Positions 34,482 through 43,276 of a stretch of 64,000 nucleotides of DNA are shown here, one piece after another. This stretch comes from Nocardiopsis sp. TSRI0078 (lineage in GTDB: Bacteria > Actinomycetota > Actinomycetes > Streptosporangiales > Streptosporangiaceae), in contig NZ_LWLB01000004.1 in assembly GCF_001905145.1 (NCBI RefSeq), positions 146,856 to 210,855 on the forward strand, given 5' to 3'. The position numbers and the translations under genes were made by a program. The number at the start of each line of letters is the position of its first letter. Position 1 is the stretch's first letter. The notes beneath the pieces were generated by a model. That model was not told the DNA's origin. It was given only the letters and a program-made list of their open reading frames with translations, and ran no database searches.

Positions 34482-35588
34482 TCAGCCGCTGTACTCCCAG
34501 TGCCAGGGCTCGAAGGGACTGGACTTGGCCCAGGCCGGGTGGTGCCAGCCGAACTCGGCGCCGTTCGCCTCCATCCAGAGCCAGCGGTCGGACCTGTAGT
34601 TCTGGATGCCGCATCCCAGGTCGAGCGCCTTGCCCAGACCGTGGTTGCTCGTACCGGGCACCGCCGCGAAGCCGGGCGCCACCTGCGCGTAGACGCGGTG
34701 CTGGTTGGGCAGGTCGCGGTAGGCGCTGGTGATGCACATGTTCTCGCCGTACTCGTCCACGTACCTCGCGTTGAGCTGGAGGAAGTCCACGGCCGCGTCG
34801 GCCCGCAGCTGCTTGCCGTCGTAGAGGTCGCAGAGGGAGTCGCCCGGGAGCAGGCCGTTGGCGGCCCCCTGGGCGTTCGAGGCCGCGGAGGGGTCGCAGT
34901 CGGCCGCGGCCATGTAGGCCTCCGGGTCGATGCCGCGCTCCTCCAGCTCCGCGACGAGCTCGTTCGTGGTCTCCTCGGACCGCTGGCGCAGCTGCTCGAT
35001 GTCGGCCGCGAGCTCGACCTGCTCCAGCTGGGTGGTGGTCTGCAGCTCCTGCGCCTCACTCGTCAGGTCCACCTGCTCCTCGCGCAGGTCGGTGGCCTCC
35101 TGGATGAGCGCCTGGTTGTCCTCGGAGATCTTCGACGCGTAGGACTGCATCTGCAGGTCCTCGTTGAGCGACCCCGACGCCAGCACGGCGAGCACTCCGC
35201 CGTCGGGCTGCTTGTACAGGGTGCTGGCCAGCTGGGCCAGCGGCTCGCGCATCTCCCTGAGCTCGATCTCGGTCTGCTGGAGTTCGTAGAGGGTGTCGAC
35301 CAGCTCCTCCTGGGCCTCCTCCAGCGCCTCCTGGCGCTCGACCTGCTCGTTGGTGGCCTCCTCCAGCTCCTCCGAGGCGGCCTCCGCCCGTTGCCGGAAC
35401 TCCTCCAGGCTGGCCTCGGCCGGGTCCAGCGCCGAGACGGGTATCGGCGCGACGAGCAGCGCGGTGACGACCACGAGGGTCACCGCCTGGGCGAAACGGA
35501 CGCGGTAGGACTTCGCGAAGGCGGTCAGCACCCCGCTGCCACCCGGCACGCGGGACCTGCGCCGCGCCGCATCAGAAGTGAACGGCAC
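34482..35588 (-). CDS. Exported coiled-coil M15 (VanY-type) peptidase
   Basis: A 368-residue protein. A TM/signal segment (about 33-53, FAQAVTLVVVTALLVAPIPV) is followed by a long coiled coil (about 60-215) rich in Glu/Gln/Leu heptads, like NlpC/P60 and FtsX-partner hydrolases, and then by a VanY/M15 D,D-carboxypeptidase domain. Zinc ligands are in SAYRDLPNQH, SNHGLGKALD (His and Asp) and the final PWHWEY (His). It probably trims peptidoglycan stem peptides, with the coiled coil as a regulatory arm. GTG at 35588 has GGAGG at 7 nt, which decided the start over later internal starts. Confidence 0.85.
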   Translation of the reverse strand: MPFTSDAARRRSRVPGGSGVLTAFAKSYRVRFAQAVTLVVVTALLVAPIPVSALDPAEASLEEFRQRAEAASEELEEATNEQVERQEALEEAQEELVDTLYELQQTEIELREMREPLAQLASTLYKQPDGGVLAVLASGSLNEDLQMQSYASKISEDNQALIQEATDLREEQVDLTSEAQELQTTTQLEQVELAADIEQLRQRSEETTNELVAELEERGIDPEAYMAAADCDPSAASNAQGAANGLLPGDSLCDLYDGKQLRADAAVDFLQLNARYVDEYGENMCITSAYRDLPNQHRVYAQVAPGFAAVPGTSNHGLGKALDLGCGIQNYRSDRWLWMEANGAEFGWHHPAWAKSSPFEPWHWEYSG

Positions 35589-36007
35589 GAATGATCCTCC
35601 GGCTGCTTTCCTCGAACACCTACCCGTGACCGCAACGCAACGTACTACATGTCCACATGCGGCCACACGAGATCGTTCCACCGGACGGAGCGGACCGTGC
35701 GCGGACTCCCGCCCGTCCCACCGCTCCCCGCCCCGATCCTCGGCGAAATCCCTGGTCGTCACCGCGCGGGCCGAAGTGGCATCCCGGTTCCCACGGCAAC
35801 CGGAGACAGATATGCGGCCATAACACGACATGTGTCATGAACAACATCACACCGCTCCAGGACAACCAATCGTAGGTCAGCGTACTCCGCCATGCACGCA
35901 GAGTCCCCCAGTCACACCCGGGAGGCGGGGACCGACACCCCATCCACCGCCATCCTGGGTTAGGCTTGGTCCGGTGACGGGGGAGGAAATACCTCCGTCA
36001 GACCCAT
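35589..36007. other. Intergenic region upstream of peptidase gene and tRNA-Arg
   Basis: About 420 nt without a supported gene. The part near 35830-35900 is AT-richer (ACATGTGTCATGAACAACATC) and likely holds a promoter for the leftward peptidase; TTAGGCT near 35959 is a candidate -10 for the tRNA. Confidence 0.5.
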
Positions 36008-36080
36008 GGCTCCATAGCTCAGGGGATAGAGCACCGCTCTCCTAAAGCGGGTGTCGCAGGTTCGAATCCTGCTGGGGCCG
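36008..36080 (+). tRNA. tRNA-Arg (anticodon CCT)
   Basis: Cloverleaf: acceptor GGCTCCA/TGGGGCC (one G-U), D arm GCTCAGGGGATAGAGC, anticodon stem CCGCT/AGCGG with loop CTCCTAA (anticodon CCT, decoding AGG), T arm GCAGGTTCGAATCCTGC, discriminator G. CCA is not encoded. A strong hairpin follows. No duplicated 3' end that would mark an integration site was seen. Confidence 0.95.
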
Positions 36081-36085
36081 CCCCT

Positions 36086-36125
36086 GTGACCTGGGGTTTC
36101 TCTCGAGCGAGAGACCCCAGGTCAC
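36086..36125 (+). terminator. Terminator of tRNA-Arg
   Basis: GTGACCTGGGG...TCTCTC pairs with GAGAGA...CCCCAGGTCAC, about 17 bp with one bulge and loop gagc, starting 6 nt after the tRNA. Confidence 0.8.
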
Positions 36126-36392
36126 TGATCTGACCGCAGTTGTGGTCGCAGTTCCCGGGTCATCCCCACAGCGCCTCCCCCTCCGGCCCACCGCTCCCGG
36201 GCGGGCTCCCGCTCGGCACGGACCGCAACGGCTCCGTGCTCCCGAGGGCCCCGACCGGGCGGACACGGAATCCGCCGTGCTCGGCGAGCGGTCCCGCGGC
36301 CCCGGTCCGCCGGGCGAACACGAGCGAACCGCCCGCACCGCCCCTGGTGTCCTCACCCGGCATGACCGCTTGGCGGGCCGAATGCGGTCCGG

Positions 36393-37490
36393 TCAGCGGG
36401 GGGAGGCGGTGACCCGTACGCGCCGACCGTCGTCGGAGAGGAAGGACGCCAGTTCCCGTCCCTGCTCGGCTACGGCGGTGCGTTCTGCCCGGGAGAAGCG
36501 GCGCAGCGGGGTGACGACCACTGTGTCGGCCTCGACGGTCCAGGTCGCGGCGACCCGGCCGTCGACCAGGACGGCACGCTCGCCGGCGACCGACAGGCCG
36601 CGGTGGGCGTCGTCGATGATCCGGCCGCGGTCGTGGTAGCCGAGGATCGCGTTGTCGAACGCGGGCAGGAACCGCACGGGGGCGGGTGTGTCGGGGTCGG
36701 GCCGCGGTGCGTCGGGGAGGTCCAGCAGTTCCCGGCCGCGTTCGTCGCGGAAGGTGATCAGTTCCCCGCGTATCGCGGCTATCGCGGCCGGTAGTCCGGC
36801 GAGGCCGCACCAGGCTCGCAGGTCGGCCGAGGCCGCGGGGCCGAACGCGGCCAGGTAGCGCCGCACCAGTGCTTCACCGACCGGGTCGGAGCCGCCCGGG
36901 GCCGGCGGGGCGACCTCTCGGCCGAGCCACGAGGAGAGCGGCAGGTAGCGTGCTCCCGCCCTCGTCCGCCACAGCCCGCGTGGAGGAAGCTGCACCGCCG
37001 GGAGGAGTGCGGCGATCAGTACCTCGCCCAGTGCCCGCGGTCCCGGCTCCGGCCAGCGTCCGGCCAGCGCCCGCCCGAGCTCGGTCATCGAGCGCGGCTC
37101 GCCGTCGGCCATCACCGCCCGGCCCGCCGAGGCGAGTTCGTCGGGATCGGTCCCGCCGAGTTCGCGGCGGTAGACCCCGAGTACCCGTTGGCGCAGCATG
37201 GTGTCGTGGCGGGCGCGCCAGGCCAGGGCGTCCTCGGCCGTGAGCAGATGAACCGTGCGGCGCATGAGGTGGGTGCGCACGAGGCGTCGCCCGATCAGCA
37301 GGTCCGAGAGCACCGCGGGGTCGAAGCCGCGCAGCCGCGACCAGAGTCCGACGAACGGTTCCTGCGGTTCCTGCGCCTGCAGGCCGCACAGGTGCGCGAC
37401 GGCGTCGCGCACCGGCATGTCGGCGTGATCGAGCAACAGCTGCCGGGCCAGTGTCGCGCGGCCCAGTGCCCGGGCGTTCAGCACGGTCAC
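36393..37490 (-). CDS. Winged-helix DNA-binding domain protein (HTH_42 / YcaQ-related)
   Basis: A 365-residue member of the winged-helix family that includes AlkX and YcaQ DNA glycosylases. Characteristic strings: NARALGRATLARQLLLDHAD at the N-terminus, AHLCGLQAQEPQEPFVGLWS, RRTVHLLTAEDALAWR and RFLPAFDNAILGYHDRGRII. YcaQ-type enzymes unhook interstrand DNA crosslinks via a QxQ motif; here LQAQE is present at that place, so glycosylase activity is possible but unproven. The GTG at 37490 overlaps the stop of the preceding small gene (GTGA), which supports both. Confidence 0.8.
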   Translation of the reverse strand: MTVLNARALGRATLARQLLLDHADMPVRDAVAHLCGLQAQEPQEPFVGLWSRLRGFDPAVLSDLLIGRRLVRTHLMRRTVHLLTAEDALAWRARHDTMLRQRVLGVYRRELGGTDPDELASAGRAVMADGEPRSMTELGRALAGRWPEPGPRALGEVLIAALLPAVQLPPRGLWRTRAGARYLPLSSWLGREVAPPAPGGSDPVGEALVRRYLAAFGPAASADLRAWCGLAGLPAAIAAIRGELITFRDERGRELLDLPDAPRPDPDTPAPVRFLPAFDNAILGYHDRGRIIDDAHRGLSVAGERAVLVDGRVAATWTVEADTVVVTPLRRFSRAERTAVAEQGRELASFLSDDGRRVRVTASPR

Positions 37491-37681
37491 GCCGTGGCGC
37501 TTTCGACGGCCGGCGGGGTGGAGGACACGTCGAGCGGGCCGGGACCGGTTCCCGGCGCAGCAACCCGGCCGTTCCGGGCACGGCCGTCGTGCTCCTCGCC
37601 GCCCACGGCGCCGGACACCGCGGTGCCGGGGCGGGAGGGCCCGCCCCGGGTCCCGGTGCGGTCGGGGGGATGCGTCTTCAT
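37487..37681 (-). CDS. Small hypothetical protein coupled to the winged-helix gene
   Basis: 64 codons from an ATG with AAGGGA at 9 nt, ending in TGA that overlaps the next gene's GTG by 4 nt. The protein is Gly/Pro/Arg/Thr-rich without recognisable domain. The good ribosome site and the overlap favour a real coupled gene; the composition is the reason for doubt. Confidence 0.5.
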   Translation of the reverse strand: MKTHPPDRTGTRGGPSRPGTAVSGAVGGEEHDGRARNGRVAAPGTGPGPLDVSSTPPAVESATA

Positions 37682-37791
37682 GGTGGTCGTTCCCTTCGAT
37701 GACCTGGTGGTGTGCGGCTCGCCCCGCGGGGTGGAGGGAACGGGCGGGGAGGGCGGAGGCCACGCGCCCCTCCCCGCACGTCCCCACGGGA

Positions 37792-38214
37792 TCACCCGCG
37801 ATACTCGCCCACGACGTCCAGAACCCAGACGACGCCGAAACGGTCCCTCAGCATCCCGTAGGCGGGCGCCCAGCCCGCCGGGCCCATCGGGACCACGGTG
37901 GTCGCCCCGTCCGACAGCTTCTCCCAGTAGCCGCTGATCTCCTCCACGGTCTCACCGCGCACGGAGACGAAGACGGAGTTCTCACCCTGGTCGTAGGCCG
38001 TCCGGGAGGGCACGTCGTAGGCCATGACGTGGAAGCCGTTCCCCGCGAGGACCTGGCCCCACATCACCTGGTCGGCCTCGGCCTCCTCCTGGACGGCACC
38101 GGCGTCCTTGTAGGTGACGGCGGTGAGGTCGCCGCCGAAAGCGGACTGGTAGAACTCCAGCGCCGCCCGGGCGTCGCCGCGAAAGTTCAGGTGGGTCGTG
38201 GTCTTGACGGACAT
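37792..38214 (-). CDS. VOC-superfamily protein, PhnB-like
   Basis: A 140-residue glyoxalase/bleomycin-resistance-fold protein. It has the PhnB-type opening HLNFRGDARAALEFYQSAFG and the closing GMLRDRFGVVWVLDV, with the paired beta-alpha-beta-beta-beta modules between. These proteins bind a metal or small ligand; the substrate is unknown. The ATG at 38214 has AGGGAG at 6 nt. It diverges from the WYL regulator, a very common pairing, so it is a likely target of that regulator. Confidence 0.85.
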   Translation of the reverse strand: MSVKTTTHLNFRGDARAALEFYQSAFGGDLTAVTYKDAGAVQEEAEADQVMWGQVLAGNGFHVMAYDVPSRTAYDQGENSVFVSVRGETVEEISGYWEKLSDGATTVVPMGPAGWAPAYGMLRDRFGVVWVLDVVGEYRG

Positions 38215-38390
38215 GCTCGGCTCCCTGCCTTCACACTGATCGTTCCTCCGGCCTCTCGGCCGGACCGCACAGCCGACACCGGTGGCATCGTCACGCGCTC
38301 CCGCGCGGGGCCCGTTGTCTTCTGGCACGCGACCACAGTCACAGCAGAAGCGGACAGGGTGTGTCCTCTTCCGGGAGCAGAATCAGGAAC

Positions 38391-39416
38391 ATGCCGAAAA
38401 CCTCAGCACGACTGCTGTCGCTGCTCTCGCTGCTCCAGGCGCGCCGGGCCTGGCCGGGCGCGCTGCTGGCCGAGCGGCTGGACGTCAGCCCGCGCACCGT
38501 GCGCCGCGACGTCGACCGCCTGCGCGAGCTCGGCTACCCCATCGCGACCACCAAAGGCCCCGACGGCGGATACCGACTCGACGCCGGCACGCGGCTGCCC
38601 CCGTTGCTGTTCGACGACGAACAGGCCACCGCACTCGCCGTGGCGCTCCAGACGGCCACCACCAGCGGCGCCGGTATCGAGGAAGCCGCGGCACGCGCGC
38701 TGGCCACCGTCCGACAGGTCATGCCCGCACGGTTGCGCCGCCGTATCGACACCCTCCAGGTCACCGCCGTCGAACCGCCGACGACCCGGTCGGCCCCACA
38801 GGTCGGCAACGGCGTCCTCACAGCGCTCAGCGCCGCCGTCCACGCCCGCGAGGTGCTGCGCTTCGACTACGCCCCCGCATCCCCTGCCACGGCGGACGAC
38901 GACCGCGCCGGTACTCCACCACGCAGGGTGCAGCCCCACCACCTCGTCACCTGGCGCGGGCGCTGGTACCTCGTCGCCTGGGACCTCGACCGCGACGACT
39001 GGCGTACCTTCCGCGCCGACCGGATCACCCCGCGCGCCCCCACCGGGCCCCGCTTCGTCCCGCGCGACATCCCCGGGGAGGACGTGGCCGCCTTCGTGAC
39101 CGGCAGGTTCCGCGGCTCCGACGGCACCGGCGACTGGCCCTGTCGCGGTGAGGTCGTCCTCGACCTCCCCGCGGCCGCCGTGTCCCCCCACCTCCGTGAC
39201 GGAGTCGTCGCGGAACTCGGTCCGAACCGCTGCCGACTCACCCTCGGTTCCTGGTCATGGCCCGGCCTGGCCGCCGCCATCGGCAGGTTCGACGCCGACA
39301 TCGAGGTCGTCGGCCCCGCCGAACTCAAAGCCGCGTTCGCGCGCCTGGCCCGCCGTTACGCCGACGCCGCGGCCGACGGGCCCACCGGACTCACCGCACC
39401 GCCACCGGGTCGATGA
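38391..39416 (+). CDS. YafY-type HTH/WYL transcriptional regulator
   Basis: A 341-residue regulator: N-terminal winged HTH (about 5-60, RLLSLLSLLQARRAWPGALL then VSPRTVRRDVDRLRELGYPI) and a WYL domain with WRGRWYLVAWDLDRDDWRTF (about 195-215) and a WCX-like C-terminal part. WYL domains sense nucleic acids or nucleotides. It diverges from the VOC protein gene with about 175 nt between. ATG start at 38391. Confidence 0.9.
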   Translation: MPKTSARLLSLLSLLQARRAWPGALLAERLDVSPRTVRRDVDRLRELGYPIATTKGPDGGYRLDAGTRLPPLLFDDEQATALAVALQTATTSGAGIEEAAARALATVRQVMPARLRRRIDTLQVTAVEPPTTRSAPQVGNGVLTALSAAVHAREVLRFDYAPASPATADDDRAGTPPRRVQPHHLVTWRGRWYLVAWDLDRDDWRTFRADRITPRAPTGPRFVPRDIPGEDVAAFVTGRFRGSDGTGDWPCRGEVVLDLPAAAVSPHLRDGVVAELGPNRCRLTLGSWSWPGLAAAIGRFDADIEVVGPAELKAAFARLARRYADAAADGPTGLTAPPPGR

Positions 39417-39613
39417 GCGACACGCCCGTCGGCCACGGTGCGGGGCCCCGGTGACCGATCTCCTCCCCGCTCGGCCTCCCGACGCCCCGCCGTCAGCCGC
39501 ACGAAGCTTCCCCCGCCACCGTTCCCGGATCCCCACCGTGTCGCCATGACAGCGGAGGGAAGTCGTCCGATCATGGAACCGGAGCACGGACCGCAGTCGG
39601 GGAGGCCACTCGG

Positions 39614-39832
39614 ATGACGCACGCGCAACATTCCCGGGACGAGCAGGCCGAAGAACAGGACAGGTCGCCGGGCAGGCAGCGGGGCGGATCACCGTCCGCG
39701 ATCGCCGGGGCGCTCCACCGGACGCCGCACCCCGGCCCCCAGCACTGGGGCGGGCCCCGGCCCCGCAAGATGGAGCCGGACCCGTTCTTCCCCAGACGCC
39801 TGGGCCCTCCGCCCGAGCACCGCGGGTCCTGA
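39614..39832 (+). CDS. Small Pro/Arg-rich hypothetical protein
   Basis: 72 codons with GGGAGG 8 nt before the ATG. The product is polar and Pro/Arg/Gly-rich with a final RRLGPPPEHRGS; presumably disordered. It ends 2 nt from the convergent synthase gene's stop. No family recognised. Confidence 0.5.
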   Translation: MTHAQHSRDEQAEEQDRSPGRQRGGSPSAIAGALHRTPHPGPQHWGGPRPRKMEPDPFFPRRLGPPPEHRGS

Positions 39833-39834
39833 GC

Positions 39835-41076
39835 TCACAGGAACGGGCGCCAGGGGGCCAGCACGCTCTCGCCGAACCTCGCGAGGAGCGGGCGGTGGCT
39901 CCACTCCTCCTTGGTCAGTTCCCGGCAGTTGGTGAGGTCGTTGGCGAAGACCTTCTCCATGTGCCGGGCCACGCCCTCGTCGAAGATCTCCACGTTGATC
40001 TCGTAGTTGCCCGTCAGGCTCAGCCGGTCCACGTTCGCGGTGCCGATCGTGGACCACTGGCCGTCCACCGTCGCCGTCTTGGCGTGCACCATGGCGTTCT
40101 GGTAGAGCCACAGCCGCACTCCGCCGCGCAGCAGCACCGCGTACTGGCTGCGGGATATCCAGTCGGCGACGACGTGGTTGGACTCCTCCGGGAGGAGGAT
40201 GTTGACCTCCACCCCCCGTTCGGCGGCCTCGACCAGGACGCGCTGGAACTCCCGGTCGGGCATGAAGTAGGCCTGGGTGAACAGCACCCTCTCCTTGGCC
40301 CGGTCGATCGCCTCCAGGAACATCGCCCGGATCGGGTAGATGAGCACCTCGGGCACGTTGCGGTGCACACGGAAGTGCGCGTCCCAGTCGGCCTCTCCCA
40401 GCCCCTCCAGCTCGGGCTGGCGGGCGTGGCGGTTCATGTTCCAGAAGTCGCTGAAGGCGTTCTCCAGCGCCCACACCGCCGATCCGGACACCCGCAGGTG
40501 GGTGTCGCGCCACTCGGTGGCGTACAGCGACCCGACGTTGTACCCGCCGACGAAGCCCACCTCGCCGTCGACGGTGAGGATCTTGCGGTGGTCCCGGCCG
40601 GACTTGCGGATGTTCAACAGCAGCACGCCCGGCCGGAACGCCGGGTACCTGATCACGTGGACGCTGGGCGGGAAGCGGAGGAAGGACCGGGGCACCACCA
40701 GGTTCGCGAAGCCGTCGTAGATCACGTACACCTCGACGCCCCGCTCGGCGGCGTCGACGAGCGCCCTCTTGAACTCGCGGCCCACCCGGTCGTCCTTGAA
40801 GATGTAGGACTCGAAGAGGACCCGGCGTCGGGCACCCTGGATCGCCGCGAGCATGTCCCGGAACAGGTCCTCGCCGTAGGTGTACACGGTGGCGGTGTTC
40901 CCGTTGTCGCCGACCGGCAGTTCGACCGGGTCGGTGTGGGGGAAGCGCGCCCGGCGCGGCCGCACCTTCCTGCGCCAGTGGTTGATCCCCATGAGGGTCG
41001 CGGCCACGGCGACCTGGGTGGTCACCAGTCCCACGAGCCCCCACTTGACCACCGACGTGATGGTGGAGCGTCGCAC
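39835..41076 (-). CDS. Phospholipase D-family protein, cardiolipin-synthase-like
   Basis: A 413-residue membrane-anchored transferase/hydrolase. One N-terminal TM (about 12-30) precedes two PLD half-sites: HRKILTVDGEVGFVGG (first HKD, with Arg and the Asp replaced in spacing by the usual V-D) and MVHAKTATVDGQWSTIGTAN (second HKD). Such proteins join two phosphatidylglycerols or related lipids into cardiolipin. Actinobacteria usually use a CDP-alcohol type Cls, so the true substrate is uncertain. ATG start at 41076. Confidence 0.85.
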   Translation of the reverse strand: MRRSTITSVVKWGLVGLVTTQVAVAATLMGINHWRRKVRPRRARFPHTDPVELPVGDNGNTATVYTYGEDLFRDMLAAIQGARRRVLFESYIFKDDRVGREFKRALVDAAERGVEVYVIYDGFANLVVPRSFLRFPPSVHVIRYPAFRPGVLLLNIRKSGRDHRKILTVDGEVGFVGGYNVGSLYATEWRDTHLRVSGSAVWALENAFSDFWNMNRHARQPELEGLGEADWDAHFRVHRNVPEVLIYPIRAMFLEAIDRAKERVLFTQAYFMPDREFQRVLVEAAERGVEVNILLPEESNHVVADWISRSQYAVLLRGGVRLWLYQNAMVHAKTATVDGQWSTIGTANVDRLSLTGNYEINVEIFDEGVARHMEKVFANDLTNCRELTKEEWSHRPLLARFGESVLAPWRPFL

Positions 41077-41216
41077 AGTCGCCTCCCGTCAGAACGTCCG
41101 CGGTACCGAGGGCCCCGACCCTGAGGCCGTCGTTTCCGCCACTGACCGTCAACCGTAGCCAGGGACGCACACCAGGGGTCGGCACAGTCCTCCCGTGTCA
41201 CCTCTCACGCCGTGTC

Positions 41217-42008
41217 CTACCCCTGGCCCCGGAGCCGGAACGCCACCAGTTCCGTGGTCGGGCCCTCCCTGCGGCCCTGGACCAGGCGCCGCTCCAGCGG
41301 GTACAGGGCGGCGCCCGCCAGCCAGCCGGTCGGCGCGGTCAGGGTGGCCGCGCGCAGGGCCGCGCCCCACGCCTTGCGCCACACCGGGGGAGCGTCCACC
41401 TGGGCGTTCATCAGCATGAGCATGGGCACGCGGCGGACCATGTCGAACCCGGCCTTGTCGGCGGTGTCCGCGATCCACTCCAGGGTGCGGTTGACCTGGT
41501 GCTCTCCGCGCTGCTCGGGGCGCTGGAGGCAGTTCTCGGAGACCACCAGGAGCCCGCCGGGGCGCAGCACCCGGGCGAACTCCCCGAACGCGCTGGTGTA
41601 GCGCCCGTCGTCGGTGATGTGGAAGAGCACGTCCATGCAGGAGAGCGCGTCGAAGGAGTCGGCGTCGAAGGCGTCGAGGTCCGCGGCGTCCTGGCGGACG
41701 AACCGGTGGTCGGGGAACCTGTCCCGCAGGCGCTCCACCGCCGCGTCGGTCATGTCGCACCCGGTGATGTCGCCGACGCCCATCCGCCGCCACAGGCGCA
41801 CGTAGAAGCCGGTGCCGCTGCCCACGTCGAGGACGCTGGCCCCGCCCGGGTCCATCCGGGAGACCTCGCGCAGGAACACCTCCTCGCGCACCCGGTACAT
41901 CCACGTGTTGAAGGGGCGGCCCAGGGCCCGGTAGCCGACGCCGCTCTCGGTCCAGTCGCCTTCGAGGCGGCGCTCCCAGAAGTCTCGCAGTTCGCTGTGC
42001 GTAGCCAT
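41217..42008 (-). CDS. Class I SAM-dependent methyltransferase
   Basis: A 263-residue methyltransferase with motif I VLDVGSGTGFYVRLWRRMG, acidic motif II TGCDMTDAAVERLR, and FDALSCMDVLFHITDDGRYT as motif post-II. The C-terminal 70 residues include a hydrophobic stretch (WGAALRAATLTAPTGWLAGA), perhaps membrane-associating. The substrate is unknown. ATG start at 42008. It follows a second methyltransferase gene on the same strand with a 160-nt gap. Confidence 0.8.
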   Translation of the reverse strand: MATHSELRDFWERRLEGDWTESGVGYRALGRPFNTWMYRVREEVFLREVSRMDPGGASVLDVGSGTGFYVRLWRRMGVGDITGCDMTDAAVERLRDRFPDHRFVRQDAADLDAFDADSFDALSCMDVLFHITDDGRYTSAFGEFARVLRPGGLLVVSENCLQRPEQRGEHQVNRTLEWIADTADKAGFDMVRRVPMLMLMNAQVDAPPVWRKAWGAALRAATLTAPTGWLAGAALYPLERRLVQGRREGPTTELVAFRLRGQG

Positions 42009-42170
42009 GGGAACACTGTCACACCGCGCCCGCGCGAAGTCCCGTAACAGCGCCGGAGAAGGGCGTGCACAGCCCCGCTGAGCGATTTTCGGACAGTATG
42101 GGGGACGAGGAAGGTAGGGCCGGATCTCGGGAGGTCGTCGTTCCCGCGTATCCGGCCCCGGCGTGCGCCC

Positions 42171-42761
42171 TCAGACGCCCCGGTGGGCGATCACGCGCTC
42201 GATGAACCCCAGCCCGGTCCGGTCGTGGTGGTCGACCACGAAGCCCGCGTCGACGGCGACGTGCCTCGGCAGCCGCCGGGGACGGTCCTTGCGCGCCTCC
42301 CGTGCCCGGAGGGGCCAGCGGGTGTACTCGACGTGGTCGACCAGCAGCAGGAGTCCGCCCGGCCGCAGGACCCGGTGCATCTCGGACAGGGCGCGGTACT
42401 GGTCGGGGATGGCGCACAGGGCGAGCGCGCACACCACGGTGTCGAACTCCCCGTCTCCGAAGGGCAGGTCCTGGGCGTCGCCCTCCCGGAGTCGGGCCCC
42501 CACCCCCAGTTCGGCGGCCCGTGCCCTGGCCCCCTCCAGCATGCCGGGGCTCAGGTCCACCCCGGTGACCTCCACGTCCTCCGGGTAGTACCGCAGGTTG
42601 TGGCCGGTGCCCACGGCGACCTCCAGGACCCTGCCGCGAGCCCTTCCGCACAGCCGGGCACGGGTGCCGCCGAGCACGAGCCGCTGCACCCGTTCCCCGC
42701 GGTCGTAGCCCCTCGCCATCCGGTTCCACTGCCCGCGCACCCGCTCGGTCCGCTCGTCCAT
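42171..42761 (-). CDS. Class I SAM-dependent methyltransferase, UbiE/PhcB-like
   Basis: A 196-residue methyltransferase: motif I VLEVAVGTGHNLRYYPEDVE, motif II TGVDLSPGMLEGARAR, then DLPFGDGEFDTVVCALALCA and VLRPGGLLLLVDHVEYTRWP. It resembles small-molecule or phospholipid methyltransferases. It diverges from the MerR gene with only 59 nt between, and MerR proteins usually control a divergent gene, so it may be part of that regulon. Confidence 0.85.
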   Translation of the reverse strand: MDERTERVRGQWNRMARGYDRGERVQRLVLGGTRARLCGRARGRVLEVAVGTGHNLRYYPEDVEVTGVDLSPGMLEGARARAAELGVGARLREGDAQDLPFGDGEFDTVVCALALCAIPDQYRALSEMHRVLRPGGLLLLVDHVEYTRWPLRAREARKDRPRRLPRHVAVDAGFVVDHHDRTGLGFIERVIAHRGV

Positions 42762-42785
42762 GACGCCCTCCCTCGCTGCCGCTCC

Positions 42786-42816
42786 TTGACCCTGGGCCCA
42801 GTCTGGAAGTTAATGT
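42786..42816 (+). promoter_or_regulatory. MerR-type promoter with 19-bp spacer
   Basis: TTGACC (42786-42791) and TAATGT (42811-42816) are separated by exactly 19 bp, the over-long spacing used by MerR-controlled promoters. The spacer starts with the palindrome CTGGGCCCAG (42792-42801). The merR ATG lies 4 nt after the -10 box, so the transcript would be leaderless or nearly so. Confidence 0.65.
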
Positions 42817-42820
42817 CCAC

Positions 42821-43276
42821 ATGAAGTCAAGAGAGTCGGAGCTGTCCATCGGCGAGCTGGCCGAACCGTTCGGGCTGGCCCCCCACGTCCTGCGGCACTG
42901 GGAGGCGGTGGGCGTGCTGGAGCCCGCCCGTCGCTCCGGAGGCCGGCGCCGCTACACGCCGGACCACCGGCTCCAGGTGGCTCTGGTGCTGCGCGCGCAG
43001 GAGGCCGGGTTCAGCCTGGCGCAGATCCGCGAGGTGGTCGGCGCACCGGACGGCGCGTCGCGACGCGCCCTCCTGGCCGAGCACCTGGCCAGGCTGGACG
43101 AGCGCCTGGAGCGGCTGCGCACCGCCCGCGAGCTGGTGGCGCACGTCGTGGACTGCGAGGCCGGGGACTTCCTGAAGTGCCCGACCATGAAGGCGATGCT
43201 GGAGGAGACGGCGCTGTCGGAGTGCGCTGCTATGCATGGACGCGCACGCCCTCCGAGCCTCCGGGAGTCGCCTTGA
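42821..43276 (+). CDS. MerR-family transcriptional regulator
   Basis: A 151-residue regulator: winged HTH (about 8-75) with LSIGELAEPFGLAPHVLRHW then EAVGVLEPARRSGGRRRYTP, followed by a coiled-coil dimerisation helix and a short tail with Cys at three positions (VDCEAG, LKCPTM, SECAAM) that could bind metal or sense redox. The ATG follows the 19-bp-spacer promoter. Its TGA stop overlaps the TTG start of the next gene by 4 nt, so it is translated in the same operon as the STM4015-like protein, unusual for a MerR regulator, which is normally encoded apart from its target. Confidence 0.85.
   Translation: MKSRESELSIGELAEPFGLAPHVLRHWEAVGVLEPARRSGGRRRYTPDHRLQVALVLRAQEAGFSLAQIREVVGAPDGASRRALLAEHLARLDERLERLRTARELVAHVVDCEAGDFLKCPTMKAMLEETALSECAAMHGRARPPSLRESP

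Noticed and set aside
36008..36125. Integration site at tRNA-Arg
   Set aside because: No duplicated tRNA 3' end, integrase or mobile genes nearby; the adjacent hairpin is a normal terminator.
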